Translations under genes and position numbers: made by a program | DNA from: Nemophila menziesii | Lineage: Eukaryota; Streptophyta; Magnoliopsida; Boraginales; Hydrophyllaceae | Length of the DNA: 64,000 nt | Direction: 5' to 3' | Assembly: GCA_029959085.1 (NCBI GenBank) | Contig: JARWIR010000047.1 | Coordinates: forward strand, 868,001-932,000 | Notes under the pieces: generated by a model | What the model was told of the DNA's origin: nothing | The model's input: only the letters and a program-made list of their open reading frames with translations | The model's database searches: none | Shown here: positions 10,647 to 21,534 of the stretch, in pieces | How the letters are laid out: each line of letters begins with the position of its first letter | Numbering within the stretch: the first letter of the stretch is position 1

Positions 10647-10845
10647 TAGGAGATGCCGGTATTTTGACGAGGATTAAAAATTTCGAATAGCAGAAGTTGC
10701 GGTATACCGCACCAAAACTTCCGGTGCACCGTAGGCCACCGCTAGAGAGAGAAAGATGCGGATTGAAGCTTATAAAAAGAGGATATTAGGTCAAGCTTCT
10801 CTTTCTTTTCCAAACCTCTCCCAACTCTATTAAAGAGGATATTAG
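10647..10845 (+). repeat. Second, shortened direct copy of 5272-5483 inside the 3' LTR
   Basis: Preceded by the same LTR joint (atctgatagaaagaattaggag) as the first copy, so it probably arose by duplicating it. It matches 5272-5416, skips about 22 bases, resumes at about 5439 and runs to attaaag (about 5483), then steps back to aggatattag before returning to LTR sequence (taatattctccc). Confidence 0.8.
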
Positions 10846-11311
10846 TTAATATTCTCCCTTATTAACTAGATCTGATAGAAAGAATTCGGAGGAATAGTGC
10901 ATACTAGCAAAACCTAAAATATATTTCTCATCTCATATTCTTCGTATTTATTTTATTGTCTCATATTCTTCGTATTTATTATGGGTAAGGGAATAGTGCA
11001 TACTAGCAAAACCTAAAAAGTATTTGTCATCTCATATTCTTCGTATTTATTTTATTGTCTTTTATTTTCTTAGTTTAAATAAGTAATTTTGAAATTTATC
11101 TTTATTTTTTTTCTGTCTTTAATTAATTATTGCTTACTTGTTATTGCTACCCATTCGACTGGCACACTAAGTCCCTGATAACGAACTTTCTTATCAACTA
11201 AAACTTGCATACGTCCTGTAATACTTGCAGTACTGTGCCTGTCTAGGGTGAGAGTGCGTAGTTTTCTAGACTTATATTTATCTTATTTTTATCACACCCT
11301 AGGCGACACCA

Positions 11312-11316
11312 TTTGT
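11312..11316. repeat. Target-site duplication, right
   Basis: tttgt, identical to 395-399. The tandem unit resumes directly after it. Confidence 0.9.
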
Positions 11317-11934
11317 TTAATCATTTTTTTATAAAATATGTACTCCCTACTTTATACAAAATTAAGTATATTTCATTCGAAAAAATTACTATATAATGTT
11401 AGTTAATATATATTTTTCATTATTTATACTATAAGTCATACATAAAATACCCCATAATTTATTAAATAAAAGCAAAGCCTATCAATAAAATAAAATAAAT
11501 TCAAGATTGATAAGATATTTTTTTAAAACTTTGGTATCAAAATGCTCTAATTTACATCCAAATCCTACATCATTGTTTTAAACGAACAAATCTTTAAAAT
11601 AGATATATGACCTTACTTGTACTCTATAAAATGATGCATAATCTGTATTTTTATAAAATAATATATAAATCCTGAACCTCACAATCAAATCTACTTTGTC
11701 AATAAAATAATGTATATTATGAAAGTATTTATATACCAAAATAATATAAAATTAGAATAAGAAAAACTTACCTTTAATGAAATGTCATGACCATCTATCT
11801 GTGATTACAAACATTTTCTGGTTCAAAAATTTACACAAACCAAATAATATTTAACCAATATATAGGAAATAGAAATTCATATAAATATACATATATTAGA
11901 ATGTGGAGATTTATTTAGAGGTAAGATTGGATAA

Positions 11935-12045
11935 AGTAATCGATAAGGGATGCGAGTTGATGTTAAGGATAAGGGAGGCGAGTTGAAGTTAGGGATAAGG
12001 GAGGCGGTGAGTTAAAGTAAGGGATAAGGGATGCTGTGAGTTTTG
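11935..12045 (+). repeat. G-rich minisatellite, copy I
   Basis: About four diverged units of 26-28 bases around gttagggataagggaggcgagttgaa. The same array recurs in every tandem unit. Confidence 0.8.
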
Positions 12046-15000
12046 GAGACTAATGTTTGATAATATAATATTGGGAGGGTTTTGAGATCTTAGTTGTCAA
12101 TAGAGTTTGTACAAGAATTAAATCTGCATAAGTAGACACTTTGATGTTTCAAAGCCTATTTAGCATTGTGGGATTTAATAATGATTCTTTATAAAAAAAA
12201 TTAGGCCTTATTTTAAACATGAAACCCATTACATATATAATCAACACATTAAAAAAACTCTACAATCCATTAAAAAAATTTAACAGAACAATAACATGAT
12301 CATTGGGAAAGAAAAAAAATGATTGAGCGCATTTTCTAACATTTTACGATATTAACTCTATTTCAAATAATAAAAAGTTAATTAAATATGTTTATATTAG
12401 TATATTGATATATTCCTTAATTTTATACAATATAACTATATATACACTAGGTATTAGTCTGAAAAAAATATAATCTTTCGTTTTATCTTAAAGTTAATAA
12501 AATCTTGTTTATATGTCTATATCATGTGTTAGTAAAAGTACATGAAAACATAATAAAATGTTTATTAAATATTTGCTTCATTGTTATGGAGCGGTTGTTT
12601 CCTTGGAATTTTTAATATTTAAGATTTAATCGCTAAAAAAATATCCAAAAATATGTGTGCAAGTTTTTTTAATGGGATTCTTATATATTTATAATTGTCG
12701 CGTGTATTTTTATAATGGAGTTTTCGTGCTTATTAATGATTGAGTGAATCTTTTGGTCAAACACCTTTTTTTAATAATATAAAAAAATTATGAAATTAGT
12801 TGTCTATTAAAAACATCTTATTATATGGTTCACATCACAATTGAATCAATTTAAAAGATAAAAGGAGATATATTTATCAACCAAAGAATCTACTATAAAT
12901 CTATTATGGAACCCTAATTTTCATTAACGGCTGCTTCTTTCATCTCCACCTTCATATGTTTTCCTCTTTGTACCTTCATATTTCTTTTCTATCTACCTTC
13001 AATTTATATGTAAATTACATATCTTTTTTACATTTTCCCGATATTAAATCAAACCCATTAATTTTATTCTTTTTTATTTTATTTATCGTATCTGTAATTT
13101 GACCGGTGTCACAAGTTTGAAGGTATAAACTATACTTGCACGATTATTTTCATTATAAAAATAAATATATTTTAATTTATCGTTGAATATTTTAAATTGT
13201 GCTTTTTTTATTTAAGTTTTACAATCATTCAACAAAATGTTATATATAATGGGAGTGTTTGGCGTCAAAGATATTTATATGAGAATGTGGTTAGAGATTA
13301 TAATTATGATTAATATTATTATTTATAAAAAATTGAATTTTTAAAAATAATGTCTACAATCATTATTTATTTAGTTAAAATTTATATTTTATAAATAAAA
13401 ATTGTATTAATAAAGATAAAAGTAAATGAGTTATAATTTTTTCATTATATTTTACGAAATTTTAAAATATTTATTGAATAAAGTATAGTTTCAACATGTC
13501 TCTAACATGATTATTTTTATAGGATATGTCATACTCTAGTTATAATATCTAAATATAGATAAATGAAAATTTTGAATCAAATAATTTTATATAGGTACAT
13601 AGATATATACAATGAATATATGTATACATATATATTAGATATAAAAAATTGTCAAACATTTTTTCTGCTAATATTGTTTGTGAAAATATATGTATTGTAT
13701 TTTTATAATTTATATTGACAAATATATGAGTAATTTGGTATATTTTTATTTTCTCTATAATTTAGAAATATATTCGTTGAGTATTATCTTATCTCAATGT
13801 AGATAAATATTATGTAAAATTAATTAACTATATATATATATATTGAATATCAAATCACATTGTTAATATACTATTGATTTGAAGTTTTTTGTTCTTAGTG
13901 AAATTAATAAGCTATATATAACTAGATTAGAATAAAATAAATTTGAGAGAAATATAATTTCGAACATTCTATATTTATTTACTTGTACTTTATTTAATAT
14001 TATAGTGTATTGGAAAGTTCAATAATCAAACTGAAAAAAATGATAAAAATATTTCCTATAAATTATGTCAACCAAATTTAATATATTTATCTATATTATG
14101 TTAGTTTGAAAGAAGATTACAGTTCAAAATATACATAAATCTATCGTATTGTATATATTACAAGAATACTTTTTTTTTCTGCAGAAAAAATTTGTCTTTT
14201 TACTTTTTAGAATACACAAGAAGATAATATTACGATCGTTGATCATGACATTTCAAGACATTTCTATGAGGTTAGTCTGTTTTACTATATTTGTGTTATA
14301 TATTAAAATTTATTTTCAAAGTACAAGTTTATATTTTTACTTGTTCTACTTTTAATCCATAATCTCTTTAAAGAGAAAAGGTAGAGTGATTACTTTGTAA
14401 GTTATTTTAGATTTTCTGTTTAACATATGTTTTTACATAATTTAATATAAACTACGTTTATAATTTACTAAATACAGTAGAATTGTGTATCAAATTCACG
14501 TTCCTAACAAAAGATATGACAGTTTGTAGTTGATAAGCCTTCTAATGAATTGTAGAAAGTATAAAATTATTTAATTAAATTACATGTTTGAATGACTAAT
14601 CACACACAAATTTTATGATATAAAAATACAAAAAACAATTGAATTATGTATAGATTACACGTTCTCAACATAATAGATGATAGTTAGTAGTTCATAACAC
14701 TTCTAATAAACTATAGAAATTATAGAATCATTTAATTAAAGTACAACTTTGGCTGACTAATCAAACAAAAACCCTTTGATACCAAACAGAACCTTCGACT
14801 TGTATCACTAAAAAATAAAAAGTTTTTTCCTTTCTACTTGATAAAAAATCTTGAATTATAATTGCAATGTGAGAGGATTCTCTCATGGTTCTAATTATTT
14901 AACATATCATGCATGTGTTTAAATTATATCTGTATTTTATCATATTTAAATCGAAAGACTAAAACTGAGTTAAATAATTACGATTTCATTACTATTTTTT

Positions 15001-15143
15001 TAATATGTCATATTACTAAATATTAAACACATCAATTTGCTGAATAATAGCCACATGTTAAAATTCAACCATAAATGTATTATAATAGAATTTTTTTTGA
15101 GGTAAACACATACTGGATAATTTATAATTTCATCATATATACA

Positions 15144-15616
15144 AATCCAACAAAAATAAATGTGTTAGATGCAATGAATCTTGCAATTTCAGCATGGACT
15201 ATGGATGTTCATGTAAATACGATTGCCAACTGCTTTTGTCATTGTAAACAATGATCAATAGATTACATAGCTTATGAGAACACCGATGAACAAGTAGGTA
15301 GTGCAAGCACTCAAGAATATCGAAATTTGAGCAATGATTCAAATTCGAAATGCAATGGATGTCAAATATGTATTAAACAACCCATAAGACAATGTAGTTG
15401 CATAGTTGTTGACTTAGAAAGAAATTATTGAGAGCGTTATTGAAACTTTGAAACTGATAAAGACGATGAAGGTGATGATGAAAGTTCTGTCATGGAGCCC
15501 GCCTTCTCGAAATGAATAAATTAAAGAAACAATCTCATTGAATACTTTCTTGTTGAGCTATGAGAAAACAACATGGGAAGTTCTTACAATGACAATAAAA
15601 ATTAGAGACGACATTA
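15144..15616 (+). pseudogene. Pogo/Tigger-like DDE transposase C-terminal remnant, copy I
   Basis: One frame reads KINVLDAMNLAISAW...NTIANCFCHCK, then after one stop an acidic and Ser-rich stretch. This fits the end of the DDE transposase region in pogo/Tigger-type proteins, where a sequence of the form LDAI..I..AW..V...TI.NCFRHC is typical (recalled from the family, not searched). A weaker continuation near 15530-15616 reads LNTFLLSYEK and LTMTIKIRDD. At least three stops break it. The catalytic acidic residues are not present. Copies lie in units II to V; the copy in unit I looks the least broken. Confidence 0.4.
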
Positions 15617-16594
15617 AAGGTAAAATTAATTTTAAAAAAAATAAAAAATAATTGAGGCAATTTTCAAGAAACCTTCATAAAATATTTCATGTAATATGTA
15701 ATATATAAGGAATTATTAATTTATATATGAATTAGGGTCTATAAAAATCATAAAAAATGTATTATCTTATGATTTTAGAGAATTATTAATTTACTGTATT
15801 TGTGTTATTTAAAGATTAAATAAAAAAATCATAATAGAAACAAACAAAAATAAGAAATAATTTCTTATCAAAATACTAAATTAGTTACAAATATTATATG
15901 ACAATAAACTGAAAATTATAAATCAATTATTGAATTATTAATCAATTATTGACAACTAATACAATAAATTTGAAAAAAACCGTATTCAAGTTGTTAACTC
16001 CAACTCACCCATATTTTTGAATATTTTTAAATTATTGAGTTGTGCAATAACAATCAAATCATAATAAATAAAATATATCTTTCCATCTTAATTTAATTAT
16101 TCGTTATACTCTTATATATACATCCCAAGAAACATCATTTATTATTAATATGATTATGCACCATTAAAAAAGTAATAAGATAATATTGAAGTTAAGAGGA
16201 AAAATATGTTTATCATTTTATTAGAGATAATAATGTAAATAGGATGAAAAAAGTCTTGATAAACTAAATTGATAAATGTATCAAAAATGGACAAATAAAA
16301 TATGATTAATAAAGTACATTTTATTTTTAATTTTCTAGAACTTTTTCTATGATTTAGATAAAAAATGAAGTAGTCAAAAAATGTTATAAAGAAAATTAAA
16401 GGATGATATCCTTTTTAATACATTTTAAACGACATTAAAAATATCTAGTTTTCCTCTTTAATGAGGATAAAAAAAAGAAAATGAAATACTCAATTTCTCA
16501 AAAATTCAACAAAGAAAATGAAATACCCAACTTCTCAATAATTCAATGAAAATAAGTTTTTTGATTTGAAAATACAATATATCAAACTACTCCT

Positions 16595-17150
16595 ATATTT
16601 TTGGTGGGTCAAAATTTGAAAGATAATCTGGCTACTCATTGTTTTTGGGGGAAGCTTTAGTAATGTTTTTGGTGTGGTCCTTGTTGTTTTTGTTGTTCAT
16701 TCCGAAATTGTCCCCGGAGGTGAAACTTGATGAATGCATAGGAATAAATTCGGTGAGGTTGTTGTATTATTTATTGAATTAAACATATCTTTTATATTGT
16801 TGTTGCTATTAAGATCCTGATTCCAAGTCTATCGGCCTTGGTGTTTTATAAAGACTTTGATTAGGTTGATATGTTATCTCATTTCCATTACTCTTCATGT
16901 CTTGGAATATTTTTTAAAATGGATTGAAATCTCCTGGAAACATCGACTCATTCCCTCGATTAATAATATTTTGTGCATTATTGCTTGACAAACGATTTTG
17001 ATCTGTTGATAAATTCATTGGTGGAACTGCATCTTGGATTGATGAACCTCTACCATGGATCGGTGGAGATTTCCCTGGATCGATGTTACTCTGCCATGGA
17101 TCGGTGAAACTTCACTCTAATTGGTAAAAATCCATCTTGTTGAAGCCTGC
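16595..17150 (-). pseudogene. Exon-like remnant of an unidentified gene, copy I
   Basis: On the minus strand, one frame from about 17150 down to 16595 gives protein-like sequence rich in Ser, Asn, Gln and Pro (for example SFTDPWQSNIDPGKSPP, PPMNLSTDQNRLSSNNAQN and SMFPGDFNPF). There are few stops in the first ~110 codons and more after that. A splice-acceptor-like tgacctgcag precedes it. The composition resembles the tail of a plant regulatory protein, but I do not recognise the gene. The equivalents in the other units are more decayed. Confidence 0.3.
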
Positions 17151-19479
17151 AGGTCACATACCTATTGAAGCCATTTAAAACAAAAGTATTTTTAAGAATG
17201 TCATATATGTTTAAAATAACATTAACAATAACAAACAATATGATAGAACAAAAAAATTACAATTAAAAATCTTGTTTGAATTTCTTAAGGGCTATCCATA
17301 AATAGAAATACGACATTAAGTTTAAGAGTAGGTTCCCGGTTTATCCTAGGTGCATGATGCGATGACTATCTAAAGTTTGTTAATCGTTGTTTGAAAGTTT
17401 ATCCAAATTCATCATCGCTGCACATACTGAATTATTAAATTTCACCTAGACTAGCAAAAATTATCTATTATTGGATTAATTGATGAATTGGAAAAATAAC
17501 CTCTAATATATCAATAAATTTGAGCATTTCTCATTAATAAATATGTAATTTTAAGAAAATATTAATTAGTTAATAAATAAACAAACTTACACACAAGTTA
17601 AAGTGTTTTATAGAACTATAAAAATATAAGGATAAAAAAAGATGAATCGATCTAATACAAATGAGGAAATAATATAAACTAAAAAGAAATAAATAGGACA
17701 TTAAGTTGATCCACTAGTTTCCAAACTGGTGAATGTCTTTTTTTACACTAAGATTAACCTAGGATATGTCTTATATAAAGTGGTTTGTGTACAACAAACA
17801 AAATCAAATTGCATATATTATTTTGCATTATTCACCGAATGATTGTAATCTTGCAGATATCTATTGTATAATTATATAACATATTTATTTAGGTAATTGA
17901 TATGTAACTTTTTTTTTGAGATATTTTATAGATATATGAATTATGTTTGTATTTTTTGATTAATTTCATCCATGGAGATTGAATTTTATAGATCTGTATC
18001 ATATATGTTATTAAAATCTTATAATAATTTACTAATATTTATATAATTTATAAGTATATTATTATATTATGACCAAACAATCCTACAGATAAAAATATAA
18101 ATTAGTTTTTAATCGTATATTGTTCCAGTTAAAAAAATGTAGCATTTTATTTAAAACAATATCAAAATGAGTTTCTTATAATATATAAGTAAAGGGTTAG
18201 TTACCATACCCTTTTTCAAACATAATACAAGGTGACAAATTTCAGTAATACAGTATGTTGTTAAATATAGGTAATATATTATGTGAATTACTCTTCATCT
18301 ATCATTTAATTTTTTTCTCTCGATTTTAATAGAAAAATTAGTGAGGTCATACGGTAAAGTATAGTATCATAAGAGAAGATGGAAATTTACCCACTCATCC
18401 TATGAAATATCATATTAGAATTAAGAGAATATATATAGTGTAAAGGGTAGGGATATGAATTGTGTGACCATATTTATGAGTATTTGAATGATAGGTAAAG
18501 AACTTAGTTTCGAGCCTATATTCCAAATTGAACCAACTAATAATAGGGATAAAAATATGAATGTTGAACAATACTGGGTTAAATAAATTTTGACTTGGTT
18601 TAAATAGGCTGAATGTTGTTTTTGGAGATTGAGAAAATATTTATTAAGGCCATATAAATGTTTTTTATATTTCCATTCAAATTTAAACAGGTTTGTAAAA
18701 AAGTGTAACTATAGAGAGGCATAATTGTTGATCAAATCTCGCTTGCTAGGTGAGGACAATAATATCTTAAAATTAAGTTTCGATAATCATACTTCCTTAG
18801 TAACAAATTAATTTAAAGTATAGGTAATCTGAGTGGTAAGTGTATCTTTTGGTACCTCGTCTATTTGTTTAATCATTTTAAAATATTTACTCCATACTTT
18901 ATGCAAAATGAAGTATATTTAATTCGAAAAAATTACTATATAATGTTAGTTAATATATATTTTTCATTATTTATACTATAAGTCATACATTAAATACCCC
19001 ATAATTTATTAAATAAAATCAAAGTCTATCAATAAAATAAAATAAATTCAAGATTGATAAGGTATTTTTTAAAAACTTTGGTATCAAAATGCTCTAATTT
19101 ACATCCAAATCCTACATCATTTTTTTAAACGAAAAAAATCTTTAAAATAGATGTATGACCTTACTTGTATTCAATAAAATAATGCATAATCTGTATTTTT
19201 ATAAAATAATATTTAAATCCTGAACCTAACAATCAAATCTACTTTTGTCAATAAAACAATGTATATTATGAAAGAATTTATAAACCAAAATAATGTAAAA
19301 TTAGAATAAGAGAAACATATCTTAAATAAAATGTCATGACCATCGATATGTGATTACAAACATCGTCTTGTTAAAAAATTTACACAAACCAAATAATATT
19401 TAACCAATATATAGGAAATGGAAATTCATATAAATATACATATATTAGTATGTGGAGATTTATTTAGAAGTAGGATTGG

Positions 19480-19590
19480 ATAAAGTAAGGGATAAGGGAC
19501 GCGATTTAAAGTTAGGGATAAGGGAGGCGAGTTGAAGTTAGGGATAAGGTAGGCTGTGAGTTAAAGTAAGGGATAAGGGAGGCGGTGAGT
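19480..19590 (+). repeat. G-rich minisatellite, copy II
   Basis: The same 26-28-base unit as at 11935-12045, with small unit differences (gggacgcgatttaaag, ggtaggctgtgag). Confidence 0.8.
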
Positions 19591-20108
19591 TTTGGATACT
19601 AATGTTTGATAATTTAATATTGGAAGGGCTTTGAGTTCTTAGTTGACAATAGAGTTTGTACAAGAATTAAATCTACATAAGTAGCCGCTTTGATGTTTCA
19701 AAACCTATTTAGTATTGTGGGCTTCAAAAATGATTATTTATAAAAATTTTGGCCTTAATTTTAAACATGAAACCCATTACATATATAATCAACACATTAA
19801 AAAAAATTGTACAATCCATTAAAAAAATTTAACAGGACAATAACTTGATCATTGGGAAAGAAAATAATTGATTGAGCGCATTTTCTAACATTTTACGTTA
19901 TTAACTCTATTTCAAATAAAAAAACTTAATTCGATATGTTTATATTAGTATATTGATATATTTCTTGATTTTATACAATATAACTATATATACACTAGGT
20001 ATTACCCTGCAAAAAGTAGAATCTTTCGTTTTATCTTAAAATTAATAAAATCTAGTTTATATGCCTATATCATGTGTTAGTAAAAGTACATGAAAACATA
20101 ATCAAATG

Positions 20109-21534
20109 TTGCTAATTTCTACTTTAATTTATATATATATATAGATATATATCTATATATATGTATATACATGTGTTTATTTGTGAATTTATAAATGATT
20201 AATAATATAGTTTTTAAAAAATCTTTTGTGGTGTCGAGGACTTTGGTGGTGGAGATTGTTGTCTATTAAGTTGACGATTATTATTTTACTACAAGATTAA
20301 AAAATTCTAAAAATCAGAATAAGGGTATACTAGATAACACTTAAATGACTTCTCATGCTTAATTGTATATTAATTTTTTTTTCTCATGGTAGTGTTTAGA
20401 AGAAAGAAAAATTCTATTTTTATTGAGTGATAATATCTATATAGGATTTAAGGTTTCAAGGTAAAGATCTTTTAATTTTATATTCTGCAAAATTTGAATG
20501 ATTATTTCACACAAAATAATATATATAATAGAAATAATAGAAAGGTAACATGAGTAAAAGTTATGTTTAATTTCTACATGATCACAAAAGTAAATTAATA
20601 AGGAACTTAATTTTGAATGGGAATAAAAAACTCAACAATAAGGTCTAGTAACTTATGTTTAACAAGTGAATTAGTAGACAAATCTATGTTATTTTAAAAC
20701 CAAGATTTGTCACCATATTTATGTTTAACAAAATTGTGTAATGATATTTATAATCCACATTATACCACCCTGAATACCAACTCTAATTTTCTCAATATAT
20801 AAATGTTAAGAGTAAGGAGAAAGTCTTTATTTTTTTTGGATTTTTTAATTTTAATTTTTTTGATATATATTTGATTATTTATTTACCTTCATATATTTTC
20901 CTCTCTCTACCTTCATATTTTTTCTTACCTACCTTCAAATATATTTGTAATTACGTCTCATTTAGACATTTAAACATGATCAAATCCAACCCATAAACTA
21001 AAACTTCCGCAATTATTTTCATTACATAAATACATATATTTGAACTTATCGTTGAATATTTAAATTGTTCATTTTTTTAAAGATTTACAAATTTTAAATT
21101 TAAAGTTACATATAATGGGAACTTTTTGTCTCATAGATATTTATATGAGAACGTGGTTAGAAATTCATATTTTGATTAATATCATTATTTATAAAAAATG
21201 GAATTTTCAAAAATGATGTATATAATTATTATTTATTAAATTAAAATATATATTTTAGAAGTAAATAATGTCATAGCCCATTAAACTAATTTTCTCTTCT
21301 CTTGATCTCAGTACTTGTGGATATTCATAATTCTCAATATATTAATCATCATCGTTAAGTGTAGTAAAATAAATTTACTCGTTATTCACAACCCTCATCT
21401 TCCTATTCTCATTAAAGGTAACTATAACAGAATTCTCCTTGGTGTCTCACCAAATATTTAATCAACGGTGTTACCTTTTGTGGTCGCTTCAAGTTAGGAG
21501 ACTCAATTATGTAAATATTGGTAATTATTAATTA
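20109..21534 (+). repeat. 1.4-kb segment specific to copies II and III (in II)
   Basis: Absent from copy I, where aataaaatg is followed directly by tttattaaatatttgcttcattg (12556 onwards). It begins with the (TA)n tract at 20130-20170. Its right half (20883-21262) is an old, diverged duplicate of the adjoining unit sequence 21910-22361. No gene was recognised. Confidence 0.75.

Larger units (their letters stand above)
400..11311 (+). mobile_element. Non-autonomous Athila-like Ty3/gypsy LTR retrotransposon
   Basis: A complete, bounded element: 5' LTR (400-1938), primer-binding site (1945-1962), gag remnant, protease/integrase-tail ORF, env-position ORF remnant, long non-coding 3' region, polypurine tract (8591-8606) and 3' LTR (8607-11311), flanked by a 5-bp target duplication. 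The Athila assignment rests on the gag type, a tRNA-Asp-like primer site, long LTRs and an extra ORF between pol and the 3' LTR. No reverse transcriptase, RNase H or integrase core is present, so movement would have needed helper proteins. In the first ~450 aligned LTR bases I count about 33 differences (roughly 7 percent), so the insertion is not recent. Confidence 0.9.
8607..11311 (+). repeat. 3' LTR (2705 bp) with internal rearrangement
   Basis: Starts tgatgtatcc and ends gcgacacca. It matches the 5' LTR up to about 9890 and again from about 10850 to the end, allowing for small duplications. Between these lies about 1.17 kb of extra sequence made of LTR pieces plus copies of the element's interior. 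At insertion the two LTRs are normally identical, so the difference arose later or during the last step of DNA synthesis. The short open frame at 8851-9048 is not a gene. Confidence 0.9.
11317..18466 (+). repeat. Tandem unit copy I, main part
   Basis: Together with 5-399 this makes a unit of about 7545 bp. It is mostly AT-rich non-coding DNA. In order it holds the G-rich minisatellite (11935-12045), a stretch also found in copies II and III but lacking their 1.4-kb insert (join near 12556), the transposase tail (15144-15616), the minus-strand exon-like remnant (16595-17150) and the run-in to the next landmark. From about 17.4 kb on it is closest to the end of copy II. Small open frames such as 14149-14355 are not conserved and are not called. 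Confidence 0.85.

Noticed and set aside
14149..14355. 68-codon open frame; also an exon-like NTQEDNITIVDHDIS stretch near 14211-14270
   Set aside because: Splice-like AG and GT flank the stretch, but it is very short and isolated, with no partner exon found.
20130..20170. TA-rich tract as a possible replication origin or matrix attachment site
   Set aside because: A plain dinucleotide microsatellite (also 29109-29141). Nothing supports a function.
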